A program made the translations under genes and the position numbers. A stretch of 64,000 nucleotides of DNA, from contig WIXG01000038.1 of NCBI GenBank assembly GCA_009869945.1, positions 1-64,000 of the forward strand. Reading direction: 5' to 3'. This DNA comes from Mesaphorura yosii. Lineage: Eukaryota; Arthropoda; Collembola; Poduromorpha; Tullbergiidae. The stretch's first letter is position 1. Each line of letters begins with the position of its first letter. Shown here piece after piece: positions 26,770 to 41,500 of the stretch. The notes beneath the pieces were generated by a model. It searched no databases. It was not told the DNA's origin and worked only from the letters and a program-made list of their open reading frames with translations.

Positions 26770-29700
26770 CGGTGGCCGGTCTTCATTCCTGACAGAGTAA
26801 ATCCTGACATGGTGTGGGTTTCTTGAATCAATAAGGCAGACGACACTCACGAGAATCTCACTAAGAGATTCATTAGGGCACTAATAATTTTATTGGTTCG
26901 GCGCCGATTGTCGAGCATCAGGCTGGAGCTTCCATGTCATTACCGAGAAAGCCCGAGCAAGCCTGCCTGCTTGCTTGCCCACTCGACATTATTTTGCGGT
27001 AATATTTTCTTATTTCTGTGCCTTGGGTTGCTCCCTCACCATTCTCTGAGGATGATGAGTGGCGAGTTTGGAGGGAGAAAAGTGATGCATCATTCTTGAA
27101 GAATGCCTGGCGTAAGAGTAAGCGTATGGCGTTAATTACACTTTGTAAATGGGAAATTGCAACTGCCAAGAAATATTAGACGCATACATGCGGTGGTGGC
27201 AGCGGCAAATAAAGAAGAAGAAAGGAAAGGCCGAAGAGGTACTCTCTTCTGCTTGCTTTTCTCAATGAAATCATACATCGCATTTCGTGGCTGTGGCTCA
27301 GCATACAAGTAATTTCGGGTTGAAATGAACAGACCTCATAACCTAATAAAGAGGGTGTTACATTGCATTCCCTCTTTCTCCTGAGCCCTCTTACTCTATT
27401 GATCATAACATGAAATTATTTTGTGTCAAGAAGAACGAGCACGAGTCTTTGCTCCTTTGCATACAGAGCAGCTTCCAATAAACCGACACGAAACGGAGTT
27501 CGTCGTTCGCAGGTCTTGAAGGGATTTCCCGTGAAATTTTTGAACCCTTCCTTTCCTCATTTTACTTTCTCCCCTTGCGAAAAGCGTGGCGTAGCGCATT
27601 AGCACTTAGCAGTGCAAGCACTTGGTAATGGTAATAATACTTTTGATAACCAACAAAACAAAATACGGCCGCCGCTTCGCGTGTCGCGTTGTGCGAAGCC
27701 ATTCAACGATTCTGCTCTTTCTTTGATATAAACTTGTAATTCCGACTTAATCTCCTCTGACACCTCCAGCTCGCCCGCCTGAGCCCATTTATGAGGGTGT
27801 AAATCAGTGTAGTAATTATTACACGTTTCAAATCCCTCGAAAGAATAAATTTATTCAAGTACGCGTGACTGTGTCTCTTTCTCTTGCTGCAATTCCGTAT
27901 TTTATTTCTTACGCATTTATGTCATTATGCTTATTAAAAGCATTCCAGCGTGCCTCTCGATTCTAAATTTTCAGAGGACGAATTGGACACGCTTGAATCT
28001 GAAATTGGAATTTTGGCGTCAAGAAATGCGTTGTGCTGCTTTATTGGATATAAACGGCTGCAGTCTATGGAATATGAACTTAACAGTCCTTCCCAACAAG
28101 GAAAAACATCAAGGAAGCTATAATGGCAAAGCGCAGCATTTTGACCGACCCATTTCGAACTTATCTTCGATCTTAGCGAGGAAAGAGACAGGCAGGGAAG
28201 CTTAAGTGGTTAAATTCACGGCCACGGCCGCGGCGGTCACTGCAATTCATAAAATTCTTGCAGTCCATTCTTCCCAATTTTATGAACTGGGTTTATGAGC
28301 TGAGATAAGGTTGGCATTTGAGATCCACGCCCGCACTCGAAGGAGAAGGAAAACAAAGTCATAAAGGGAAGGGATCATCCTCACGTAATGATGTATTTGC
28401 TGCACTTTGTCATACTTAGCAAGACAATAAGTTGCTGTCCCTTCGTAATCCTTATTAGTCACAGTCACAGGCCAAATCTCAGTGGTTGCAGTTCAATTCT
28501 TCGTTCTGGGTCTTCGGAGCAATCGTGAATTGCGAGGTGAAAGTATGGAAAACGTCAAAAGACGCGGGATTTAAGCGGAAGTGGAAACTGAGATCGATCT
28601 GCAAACAATAACAATCGCTATCTTCATTCCTTCATAACATTTTTGTGTACTCACTGCACTTTTACACAAGGACGTGTGCCGGCGACGACGAAAGGTTCAG
28701 AGTCCCAGCAAAAACCGTCGCCTTCGTAGCAGCAGCGAAAAACCGACGATTCAAGCTCCAGGCTGTCTGGTTTCAGTCTGAATTTGTGCATTCGCAGTCT
28801 GTGCAGTGCAATTCTCTACGCTGCGTGCATTCGCGAGGCGAGGCGCGAGTGAGACTTAAGCCAGGCTGGTAGCTCTTAGAAACGACCAGTTTCACTCGAC
28901 GCGTCTTGCAGTGTACAACTTTTATTACGACAAACTTTTGTGCCGTGCGGTATTAATCCTTCCACGACGCATTCCAGAATTATGTAAGATACGTAGACTT
29001 CGACTGACTACCTTCTCGATTTTCGACTGCCACTTACAGCATGCGTGTGAGTGTGAGTGGTGTGATTAAAGGCTTTGACGACGTGGCGTTACTAATATAT
29101 CGACACGCTACACGCATTTTACTCACGTGCGAGTGCGAGTGTTTCCGTGTGGTATGAGATTTCTAATAAAAGCCAATGCGCCCGCGCCCCTTCAATTATA
29201 ACAATAAGTTCGTGCTGCGTCTGCCGTCTTGCGGTCTAATCCCTTTCACGAATTTCACCAGTGCGAGTGCAGACTGACTGAATGACTGGCCGCCGTCCTG
29301 TCAGTAATCCGAAGTCCTAATTAGTTGCGGTCGCCCTCACAATCTGAAAAGTATTGAATCAAGTTCTTAACCGCACGGTTATGCGTAAACGTACGCACGG
29401 TTACTTGTGCCTTCCACGTCAAAGTGAGACTGAATATTCGCAAGGCAAACTTTTATTGAAATTGATCACGACAGCTACAAAAAAGCGACAGCATTCTATA
29501 TTTTTGCAGGTCTTTGTACATGTTTGAATGAGAAGTGCGACAAATTTGCAAATCTCTTCTGCACTGCCATGCCAAAATACTCTTCTGCCTCAAGTCAAAA
29601 AGGGGTCAGCAATCAACGGTAAAAATTATCAAACTGTGAGATAACGTACGTAAACGTACCCTTGTCTCAAGAATCTGACAAATATTTAAGCTTTAAGCAA

Positions 29701-32122
29701 GTCAAAATTGCGTTCAAGTGAAGAGTCAATACACTGGAAGTCCATTTCGTCCTTAATGGAGTGTCTTCGCGCGACCGGCGCGACGACCCTTCGCGACGTA
29801 TTCAACAACAATGAACAGTGCCCAATGTCAAAAGACTGAAAACTTAAACTCGGGAAGGATGAGACATTTTTGCGTTTGAGATCTGTGAACGTGATATGAA
29901 GGACGGAAGAACGATGTTATGACATCGCATCAGCTAATACTAATAGGACGAATAGGGCTGGGCTTTGTGTTTCCTCGGTGGTCTTTTATCATCATTTATT
30001 CTGTTGCATTTTTCTGTCGCTCCTCCGCGTATTTCTGTGTAGTTCATCTCCTTAAGACGCCGTGACTTCCGTAAATCAAACGGACGCTGTGCGGTCGGAG
30101 AAGTCAGGCAAGGTCGTAGTAGTGCACCATCCGAGAGATAAGAAAATGGAAGTGTTTGCGTTTGGCTTTGGCTCGACCAGAAAGGCTCCTGCTTCCTGAA
30201 ATGTGAAATTCTGAGAAAAGGCACGCCAACGCAACGCAACGGTACGAGTTTTAAGGAAAACACATGCGGCAGGAAAGACGAAGCGCAAGGCGAGACACGG
30301 CGAAGGCAATAAATAATGCAACTTTTGATGAAAAGAAGGCATCACTTCGAATTCTAGCTGGTTTGACGGGGCCTCTTCTTCTGCTCTGTGCAAATAAGAT
30401 TACAAGCAACGTACAAGTCATTTCTTGACACCTTAAAATATATGAAATACGAGGCTGGAGTTTGAAAGGCGCGAAGCCGAGATCGAGGCCGTGGCTGGAT
30501 TTCGTGGATTAAATCTTTTTACGTTGTTACTACTTTTTCTCATGCAAAATTTATCACCTCCGCATCGCCACACGATGCAAGCCTTTCCTGGGGTAAAAAT
30601 GTGTTCGAAATTGCACGGGCATGAATGACATTTACGCTTGAATTCCACGTATTTCCAGCTAACTCATTATCTCAATTATTTGCATAACGTGAAAGAAGCA
30701 TTCGGCATTCAGACCTCGCGAGATTAAGTCAGGCCACATTGTTACTGTTACGCAACAATCGCAGGCTGCATTTCAAGGTGTATAATTCCTCGCATCTCAT
30801 AAACAGATTCAGAATTTGTAATCCACATTGTACATTACTTTGAACTGAGAAGAAACGTACAGAGAAACATTTTTTATTCACAAATTTTGTCTTTTTAATG
30901 AAGCTGGACAGATACACAATCGCCAGCAAGCATTCACAGGCGTTTGAGGACGAAGTGTCGTAAACCCAAGAATAAAATGCACCTTGTTACTGTAACACGA
31001 TACTCCGTGTGATGTATAATGAATTAATTTGGATACACGTGCATGTAAATGGATTAATTTAAAGCATGTTTTCTTTTTCTTGCTCTCTGCTCAATTTTCT
31101 ACGTCTTTCTACTAAAAGAACGTCAACTTTAGTTAAAAGAAAATGTAATTCGAACCTTGCGAATGAACAAATAGAGTTGCGATACATGATCCGGTTTATT
31201 CCAGCTAAATTCACTGCACATATTTGTATGCACCCAGAAAGAAGGGCCAGAGCAAGAAAGGAATGATTTGTTCGACCCTCTTGAAAATAACGCATTAAAA
31301 ACTCGTTAAGGAAAATATGTAATAATAACTTTTCAAGTGGACGAAGAGCAGCAGGAAACTTGAGCACGATGATTAAATTATTACTGTCGATTGGTGATTC
31401 TCGGGTAATGAGGAAGCAGAGCGTTGAAAGATGAGGCGAGAGCTCCTTCGTCAATCCTGCAAAGGATTTCACAACGTTGACATTTCACTTAAGAAGTTTT
31501 TCCCGTGCCCGTGCCTGAAATTAGTCAGCCGAGTTCTTCAATGAGTTTCGAGAAGGGGGCAGAATTTTTAAATGCCATGTGCCGCCCCGTGCTGAGCGTT
31601 TATTAATTGAGCTACGAAACGTATTCCCAAAGTTTGCATTCCAACTCCTGAGCAGCTCCAAGCTGAAGCAGCTCGAAGTGAAGTCAGCACGAAATTTCAG
31701 CTATCATTTTTAATTTGACGCACATTTTCTGGATACGCTACTTAAAGGAAACAAAGTGCAAAAGCCTTTCCTCATTACTCGCTCGTAAAACGCCATTCAC
31801 CGTACGCGAGAGTTTAGAAAGCCGAGTGAAGAGTTCCTGTTCTTGAATGAATAACTAAAATTTCATGCCGGCGACGATACCGTTTTCCTTAATCGCCCAT
31901 TTCCATTTCCTTTTACTTCCGCCGTAATCTCAGAGAAGCCATTGCTGGTGAGGTTATGAGTAATTTTACACCCGCTTCACAATTCACGGGCTTTACTAAC
32001 CCGGAAGTCGTGTCTCGCGCGTTTATTAACTCGCTTGTGTTTTCCTATCAACTCAGCCGGCTAGAAGAAAGCAAAGCAAATGTTTAATTGTCGTCGCTTA
32101 AGTCGTCACGGTGCGAACGAGA
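26770..32122. other. Intron of navigator gene
   Basis: No supported gene. The rest of the SENP6/7-like gene, expected on the - strand just above 26770, was not found. A direct repeat of CGCACGGTTA occurs at 29372-29381 and 29394-29403. A GC-rich imperfect palindrome lies near 29767-29788. Nothing else stands out. Confidence 0.45.
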
Positions 32123-32509
32123 ATGGATGTAAAGACGAAAGTTTTCGGCATTAACATGAAACCGTGCCACACGACGATTCCAACGCGCCTTACCACCACA
32201 CATTTGATACATCAGCAGCATCCACATCGCAACACAAAACTGAACGGGAGCAGCAGAAATCATCTTCTGACTAATTCAACGTCGAATATTTGCACCAACG
32301 CCAGTTCACCGTGTGTCAGTTCACCTGGAATGCAGTCCGGTGCACTTCATAACAGCAACAGCAACATCATTGAAATTGGACTTAATTCAAGCACGCATTA
32401 CGCACACTCATTCTTGAGCAGCAACAGTAATTGCAGTAATCGCTGCGAGTCGGGTGCAGGCACATTTCTCTGGAACTGTGAACGAAATGGTTATGGCCGG
32501 CCTAAAAGA
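32123..32509 (+). CDS. sick: Alternative first exon of navigator gene (129 codons, Asn/Ser/His-rich)
   Basis: The ATG at 32123 (context GAGAATGG) gives MDVKTKVFGINMKPCHTTIP at the N-terminus and runs 129 codons. It ends RPKR at AGA|GTAAGT, 32509/32510, in phase 0, so it can join the CH exon at 45069 to read RPKR-IYTDW. The body is rich in Asn, Ser, His and Thr, with repeated NSNS and SNS tracts, and is predicted disordered. A stop occurs within six codons past the donor. The donor matches the consensus exactly, and the frame is longer than its surroundings. No homology is recognised for the body; assignment rests on donor, phase, position and strand. Confidence 0.78.
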
Positions 32510-35500
32510 GTAAGTAGAAAACGATAAGGCGCCAAGACCACGATAATACGCTCAAAGTATCGCAATTATTATTACACTTCCGCCATTGCCATTGCTATTA
32601 CTTTACTGTAGAGCGGCATAGAAGTATGTAATAACCGGCTTCTCCGAAACTTGTCCACGCTTTACCAGGCCGGGTTTCTTTCGATTGTCCTTCCCGCACT
32701 TTGATTATTTCTTCCTCACCTCCGAAATTGATGAGGAGGCTCGATTCGAAGAGACCAAGCTGATTTTCGAAAATTTCAGGCTGCGGCACAATTTTAATAA
32801 AATTCCCCGAGCCTGCAAGTAAATAATGTTGCATTATGCATGTTTATGCACTTTTACGACGCCAAAGACTCTTTTGCAGAATAGTGAATATAAAATGCAA
32901 ATGAATGCGAGGCCGACAAGCCAATCTGCATGAGCATGTGCTTTAAACTTTTCCTACGCTTACGCGACGCGTATTTTTACGTTTTCACTTTTCTCTTTAT
33001 CTTTCCATCTGCTTGTGAGTGCGTGCGTGGAGTTGTCACCCGTGTAGCACGTACATTCTTTGCGTTGCTGCATGCTACATTTTTGAGGTAAGAAAGGGTG
33101 AATAATTTTGCACCGTGTCTTTTTAAACTGTAAAGTCTTCTTTTCCCCCCGCCTTGGCGGTGTGTATAATGGATGTTTACGGCGGCGGCGGCGGTGTATG
33201 TTACCCTGGCTTGGCTTAGTGAAAAGTGGGGAGAGCCAGCCGCCGAGCCAAAGTAACAAGTTGAAATAAAAGTGAAATATTGCGCGCCGAGAAGGCATTG
33301 CGATGCAAAGGTGAGCAAGGCAAGGAAGCAAGGACGCTCGACGGGCTGAAGGGAAAATTAAACTTTACTATTGCAAAACTTTCTGCGTGCTTGCTCTTTC
33401 CGTTTCCGGGTTGCCGCTGTTGCTTTTATTCTATGCAATGCAATAATGCGTACGGTAGACCTACATGGTGGGAGGGAATAAAAATGCACGGCAGACGTGA
33501 TATTTGACGGTGGCGACTCACAGTGCATTGAAAAACGAAAAGCTGAGGTGTAAATACGTACAAATGCATCCGTGCTTCACCGGAATTCAAGTGCGAGTTT
33601 ACGCAAAGTTCGCACGAGAGAAACAACAGTGAATACGAATGCGAGTGCGGCCGTCGAGTGCGAGTCGACGATTGAAAGCGAACGTGAAAGACAAATAAAA
33701 CTGTATCTGACGAGGGTGATGCTTGACTCTGTGTTTTTTCCAGTGCGCTTTCTCGTTTAATTGCGAATTTCCACTCGATTGAAATCAGAGTGTGCTTTTA
33801 TACTTGATTAGTACTCGATCTGTACAGCGTACAGCATCTTCCTTGACTTTGGCCGGAGAAAGTACTTGAACTCGAACCGAGCATGCTGGCTTTGTACGTA
33901 TTTTAAATTGTGCTGAGGTACCGTGCTGCTTTTTTTTTTTACTGATTTCTGTGATCAGCCTCGTACAAATGCGGAAGTGGGAAGCAGAAAAGAGACAGCA
34001 ACAGAATACAGAATTCAGGCCCACCTTTAATCAGATTGCATGAACTCTGTGGGGCTCAAAAAGGCAAGACACACGATGTTGGAAGCAATATGGCATGGCA
34101 TGGAGAGAGAATAAAAGAGTGAGACTGTAAAAGTAAATGACACTTGCCCGGCAGCGAAAATAAAATAAAAGAAGCTCCGAGAATGGAAACGAGCTGTTGT
34201 TTTTGTTGCAATTGCCAAATGCAATAAATGCGATACGACCCAGCAACAGGAACACAAGCACTGAGCATTGCAACAGCTCGGGCAGGAGTGCATTGAATAC
34301 GATACGATAATGGCAATGCCACGTTTCCTTAATCGGACGACGAAAGGAGAAAACGAACTCCACTGCCAAGTTTTTCACAGTCGGGCTCTGAAAGCGCAGT
34401 GCAAAAAGGAGAAAGAGAACCAGTTTCCAATTGCAATGTATACGCGAGTAGCGCACTTGCGTTGTTTTTGTCGATGTCGATGTTGATGTTGACAGTAATG
34501 GACCGACAAGCTGATGATGATCCGAGCAGGTTTTATTCGAGCTTACGGTTACGCGTACACGTTACGCACTCTGCTTGACAAAAACATACGCATCGGATGG
34601 ATTATTCCCCACTACTCCGCACCGCTGACTGCTGAGTCCTTGGCTTCAGGGAAAGTTTCCTCTTCGTACTTTCCCCAGGCCAGGGAGAAGTATTAAAATG
34701 CGTTGCTGCATTTGCAGTTTACGTTTGCTGCGTTTTGCACCTTGTTTACGAGTACAGCTTGTTCGAGCTCCCAAGTCGAATTCAGCTCGATTTCACAAAG
34801 CTCTTGCAATCCCCGTACGCAAGTAATTTGAAGAATGCGCTCATGTTCAGTTCACAGATTTGTGACTGAGCACAGACTAAATCCTTTTGTATATCAGTCT
34901 GAATATTTCAAAACATTTCAGGTAGTACTGCCCTTTCTGGCCTTTTTCTTATTGAGTTCGACTTCCAATTCCAGCACGAAGCAACATTTGTACAAGTTTA
35001 CGTCGGTTTATCAGTTTTTGTATCGCAGTACGCATTACCCTGGAACTGTCATTCATTTCATATTTCTCAAGAAAAATATCACACGACTTCATTCCTTTGC
35101 TATGAGTTCGAAAAAGGCTTAATGGTTGGAATTGCGTAACTCTTTCTTGCAAATAAAGAGGACAAGAGGAAACAATTTATTGGACACTTTAAAATGCTAT
35201 GCTTAAAATGCTTTAAAATGTTATTGTTGTATGATTAACTTGTGCAATGTTATTGCAGTCGACTCAACTTAACTCCTTCCTTTCCTTTCCTTTCTCACAA
35301 TAACCGTTGGAGGCAATAAATCGCATGCATTATTTACCTGTCTCTTCTACTGCTTGCTGCAACTGCATTCCTGGAACACAAGAAGGTCGGTCGTCTTTGC
35401 ATAATGCATAATGCACATTCCCATGAACTTGCACGTAGCAGGCAGAAGCGTTATCGTTATCATAGAACAAGTATTTTTATTGCGCCTGTAACATGAATGC

Positions 35501-38500
35501 AATCGTTTGCCCGGCTTTATAGCTTCTTGCAACGCAATGCAAAGCAACGCGAGCGAATAGAAGAAATGGTTACGTATGGCAGCTCAAGTCGTAAATCTTT
35601 GCAGTTGGTAGTTACTTGAAAGGATGCGCATTGAATTACTTACGTTGCATTGCTGCAACCCTGTGAGAGTGACTGTTTTCCAATGTCATTCAAATCTACA
35701 ATCAATACGGACAAAATACGCATTACGGAAATGACATAATCTGCCACTTTTTCAATTATGAAAAAGCAATGCAGAGATAGCAGCGAAGAAACGAAAACAA
35801 ATTGCCTCATCAATGATTTATGGGCAAACTGCAATTGCAATGTAATTTGTGAAATTGCTGAATCCTTTGTAAGAATTTTTATGGCCACGCCACGCTGCGC
35901 CGTTTTGTGGCTTGGCCTGTGAGCGTCTTAATCTCGGAATGCATTCCACTGGCTTGACATTAATGATATTCAAGCAATCTCTGACAAAGTGTTGTTGAAT
36001 TCTTGCAACGACTCGCATTCCAGCAAGCAAAACACATGCGAATGAGTCGAGTGTGATTCCAATGTTAATTCAGGACGACGTGCACAAGTTAGAACGTTAA
36101 GCTAACAAGGTTAGAAGAGTTCTGAGTCATCCTCCTCTTGCTTGCATTGTTGCATTGCCTTTGAGAGCTCTCACTGCAACGAAAACAAGCTCAAAGAAAA
36201 GTAAATCGTAGCACAGCGGGAATGCAGCGTCGCTGGCGGGGAGAAAGTCCGAAGCTAATAAGAAAGCGAAAGCAGAGCAGAGAGGGGATGATAGACGAAG
36301 ATAACAAGATGGAAAATCTAATTTTGAAAATTCGGATGAAATGGATAATTTTTTGAAGAGGACCGACGCGACCAACTTTCTCCTCAAGTGCCTTTGCTTC
36401 ACGTAGGCACTAGTATCATTTCTTCATTTCGAATTCATCCGGCGCGCCGTGTCACGAATTTACTTTTCGAGTCGCGAGAAAATGCTGCAGGATAGGCAAA
36501 TGGCTAATAATCATCTGAGCTGCTGTGACGCTGTGAGTAAGCCTCCAAGTGAAGCCAATTTGTTGATATTTGGAAATATGAAGCATCTAAACGCCGCCGC
36601 AGAGCTGAGAGATCAGAGTGTCTGAGTGATGATTATCTTTGAAGGAAAGCAACACTAAACTCAAACGAGAAACGAGTTTCAGAGGCCTTCAGGCAGGCAG
36701 ACTCTGCCGTGTTTATGCCGGTGGCCGAATGAATTAATTTCACTTACAATTCAAGGGAAGCCTTCTCTTCGAAATATCATGTTTATGCGATGCACGGTGC
36801 AGAATACAACTTTCTTTGAAGAAAATGTAAATTTCCTTGGCACAAAGAAAGAGAAAGCTGGAAAGTGGAACTGCAATGCAGAGCAGACAGCAGACACGGC
36901 TCGGCAGATTTCGGTACATCCAGGAGCTGTTCTTGCTCTTCCAGGTTCCACGCCTGCTCTTCTGGAACCGCGTTGCAAGTTGTAAACTTGAACTTGAATA
37001 AATTTCTGCTCCTCTGCTCTCTTGCACAGCACGTAGAAGTAATTCTTACACTTAAATCTTGTTTTCTGCAAACAATATTTGAGACTCACCGAGCGCACCG
37101 TAATTTAATGAAATTTCCTTCGGGCAATGCGCTGCCGTAAAAAATGCAAGAAAAGCTCGACGAAGAAATGTGCGGCAAATTTCTAAATATTAAGACAGAC
37201 TGGAAGCCACAGAAAGAGCGTTCCATTTTAACTCAGGCTCTCAACGGCTGGAAAAATCACACAAAGTTGAACGAACAAGTTATTAAGGAGCAGTATGTCA
37301 TTATATTTAAGTAATACGGACAATGACTGCGCTTTCTTTTCCATTGAGTCCAGAACCGACCACTGTCGGTGGTGGTGGAAGTGGAAAGCAAGGACAGTAC
37401 AGTACACAAAAAGAAGCAAAGCGCAGCACAGCGTGGTTGGGTCAAAATATTTCATTAACCTTCCGCTGTGTCTATCGACTACTTCTTTCCCCAAGAAGAA
37501 ACATCACTGCTGCTGTTCCTGCTGCTGCTGCGGGTTGTTGAGGTTGAAATGCATGACACGTCATCTTATGTCATCATCATAACCCAATTGGACAAATACT
37601 ACAATAGACGTTGGACAACACTGTCGTCGGGGGAGAAAATAATTTCTTTTCCGCTTTCCTCTTTCCTCTGCAATATTTTTGTAGTTCTATTTCTAGTATA
37701 CGCGGACTTTAATACGAAGCTATCAAACGATATTTGCGCAAGTTTAAATAATTGTGGATTTTTCAAGATTAAATAACGCGTTTGGGAGTGTATTCCAGCT
37801 AAATTTTTCCCGTTAGCTGATGAAATCCGAAATCGAGTCCGAGTCTTGGTGCGAATACAAAATTGGGTGAAGAGAAGACGAGAAAAACGTGGCATTTGTT
37901 TGTATAAAGGGAGAGGGCACAGAGGAAAAAGCGAGATTTCTTTTTCCTTTGACAAATTAATGAAACTTTTAATGTCTTACATTTCATTGCGTCACTACGC
38001 ACTGGGAAAGTCTGAAAAGGTAGACAATTTGATATCATTGCAGTACGCACCCAGTTTTAAGGAGAGAAACAGAAATCTGGCGGTTGTGAACGTGAAACTG
38101 AGAGGCTGAACAGGGAAAAAGACATTCGTACAATGTAAACAAGAGTAATATGAAAAACAGAAAAACTCGCTAGTCGCTTTCTTTTCTTGTGTGTGATTCC
38201 GACTCGGTGAGCGGTGAATTGTAGCGACATTTGTCTGCAAAATTCAAAGGGAGACAGCCTTCAGGCTCGCGCCGCTGCATTTCCCCAAATAATGTGCAAT
38301 ATTCATGAATGCAGCTACAATGCGACGAGTCAGAACGTGGGAGTCGACTTTACTTTGAGTCATTCAATCCACAAAGAATATAATGACTGCATAAAACTGC
38401 TGGAGACAGATTTTTTCCGCTCCTATTCTGGGATTCAATGAACTCATGAATCTTAAAATTTCTTTGCTAATCTCGCCTGCCTGATTTATGGCGAGAAATT

Positions 38501-41500
38501 TATTGCGCACAACTAATGAGCAAAGATTAGCGTTTGTCATGCACGCAGCAACGCCCAACACCGAGTTACGTAATTCAGTCTCAGCTGAGTTTATGTGTTT
38601 GTGAATTCAGCGACGACCCCCGATGCACTTCCACCGTTTCCTTTTACTGTTGTGCTACTGCTTTCGACTGACAAGGAAGGAAGTACGCTATTCTGCCGGA
38701 TCGAGATGTCAGTGTGGTTCGTGTTACTCGAGCGACTTGCTAAATTCTCCTGAGATTTCGCATAACTTCTCCCTGCTCTTGTGCTTTGTGTCTTGGTTTT
38801 ATTTCTGTTAAGTTGGCTGATTGACTCTGCCGTCACGTATATTTTTTGCGTGTGCGTTTTTCTCCCTTTCTTTCTGCGTTGTGAGTTGGGCGTTGTGTAA
38901 CCAAGAAGGATCCGCAAACTCCGTGACCATGGCGCTGGTGCTCCATGCCACGAGAATTGAAGTGTAGCGTGGAGACGAGACAGACGAGAATCAGAGAATG
39001 CATGCATAGAATATAATTACATTTTGAGATCAGATTTATTGCCATTCGCATGGCGGAATGACTTATCCACTCTGCCATGCCATTGCATTGCTCGCGGTAT
39101 CAATTACTTACTTTAAATAATGACTTGCAGAGATTCGGAAAGTGTAACTTAATGCGTCCACATTTTTCACTGAAGAAAGATCGTCGTGCCGTGGCTCCGA
39201 TCGTTAATGCTTTATGCCTGGCCTGGCCTGGACTGGCCTGGCCCGTACTGCCGTACTTGTAACGAATTTGCTAGCCGTTTCAATCTTTTGTTCGGCATAA
39301 AAATAACATTTGTAAATTGGCATTCTTCGTTGCCGTCGGAGAAAGTGAGCTTCGATCTCGTACTTTATCCTCCCTCTAAATTATTGAAAATGTCGACCTG
39401 CCTCCGATTTGATTCCGATTGTGATGCACTTTCATTTTCCTCCGTGAGATTTAAATTGATGATTCAGTCTTTCCTCAGCGCTTCGTCTCTCCCCTTCGCC
39501 TGCTCCGCGATCGTCTCCGTTCAGTTGAAGAAAATGTTGTTATAGGATTTTCCATGTCTCGCTCCTATCCAATTTACAAAGTCAGTGCGTTACAAGGCTT
39601 AAAATGTGAAGAGAAGAGAGATGAAGCAGGAAATCGTGCACTTCTCCGTCTTGACTAGGCAAAACTTGGCTGAAATCTTAATCTTCGGACATTTGTAGAA
39701 TGTGCCCAGCTTTCCGCAGCGATTGGCGTCACTCGATCAACAAAATTCGACATTGCACCTGGAATTTACTCAGATTTTCATGAATTCGGTGGAAAACTGC
39801 ACAGGAAAAGGAGACATATGCCTTCGTGTAGGGATTAAAAAGTTTTACGTGAAGTTGTGAACAACAGGCTGTACTCATATGAATTATGTTCACTTTCGCG
39901 GTATGTTCATAGCTCATAACGGGGAAATTATCAAACTGAGGGTGGAGGGCAAACCACGATTTATATGCATGCATGGTCTCAGAATTCACTCACTCTTTAC
40001 CCCGCGGAAGTATCCGAGCAAGGGAGTGAAAGTGGAATATAATCACACGATTTGCATATTATACGAGCCGTAGTTTGCTTTGCGGTTCGACCAAGGTCAA
40101 GCAGTGCATTTGCAGAAGGATTGTGGAATTACTGCCTATTGTTCTCTTGCCGTTCTCTGAGCTCGAGCACATTTCAAAATTAATTTCGACTCAACCTGAC
40201 TAATGAATATTTAATCAATTCCGACGCTCGTACACATATCGAGACGAACTGCCATGCCATGCCACCCATCCAGCGTGCAATTATTCTGTCCTCATATTTC
40301 TTTCTTTCTACCTTCCGCTCACCCCTGCGACTTGCCGTTGCTACTGTCGGATGGTTTATGATTGTTGCGTGTACGCAATCAATTACGAAGTCTGAAATGT
40401 CAACATACCAATTCAAGAAGTAATGGATGGCGGGGAAGGACGCAACATTGTACTTTTGTTGCCAAAATAAAGGGCAGAGTAAAAGTTCGCTTCCGCCGGT
40501 GTAAAAACGTGCATGCAATAATTGCTTCATAAAATTTTTCATGGCGTAGCTGGCAGAAGAGGTTTCATTTGCACCTTCCTCGCCGTCTAATCAATCACTG
40601 CGCTGTCTTAATTTTTGTGCGAGGAAAAAACAATGCATCATGCCGTCTGCGTCTGCGAAAGTGGGCGAAATAGACAATCATTCAAAATCCAAAAATCCCG
40701 CGCAGGCTGCAGGCTGAATTGAAAACCGTAAGCTGTCACGCTAATCACACAAAGCAAAGTTTCTGATTTTATCAAACCACCCTACCGCTAATTAAAGTGG
40801 CCAGACTCCACATCTTCCTAAAATACAGTGCGAAATACGCGGGTCTCATCTTGTAAGACTAGAAAACAGTTCCCAAGGTTCATCGTCGTATTAAAATTCT
40901 TGTTCCGCTGTTGCAAGTCCACGTGGCTCGTTGCTCGTGGTTCATGAAAGCCGTACGCCACGCCAGGATAATCCTCTTGAGCATTTCTCTTTCTTGTTGT
41001 TATGCAGTTGAGGTTTTTGCTAGTTAAAATCCTCGCCAGTCCAAACTCTTAATTTCACAACGTTGTGAATAGCTGCATGAGTCGGATGGTGTTCTGAAAT
41101 TCAGGAACAGTTGCATGGCTGACTGCAAGTTCAGATTGCATTCCCAGCCTGCACTGCACTGCACGTGCACTTGGAATTGCATACAAACAGCGAAACAACA
41201 TCTGCATTGCTGCAGCTTGCCTCGCACCGCGAAATTAAAATTCTAATACTGCACACATTTTGAGATTTTGAGGCACCGAAACTCCCAGAATTCAAGCCCT
41301 TATGCTCTCGATCACTTTGTAAACAACAAAACACAGAGTTGTGGTAGATTTACACTTTACACTTTTTGGTAGACGCAGACGGATTACAGATTGTACAATC
41401 TGTACAATTTACAATTATAACTTGGTCCAAGAAACGTCTCAAAATTGAACCGAGGGCCGAGGGGGCGTTTTTTATTGCGGTTGCGTCTGAATTTTCAGGA

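Noticed and set aside
37979-38022. In-phase ATG stretch ending AAG|GTAGAC as another first exon
   Set aside because: The donor is very weak and the open frame simply continues; nothing marks an exon end.
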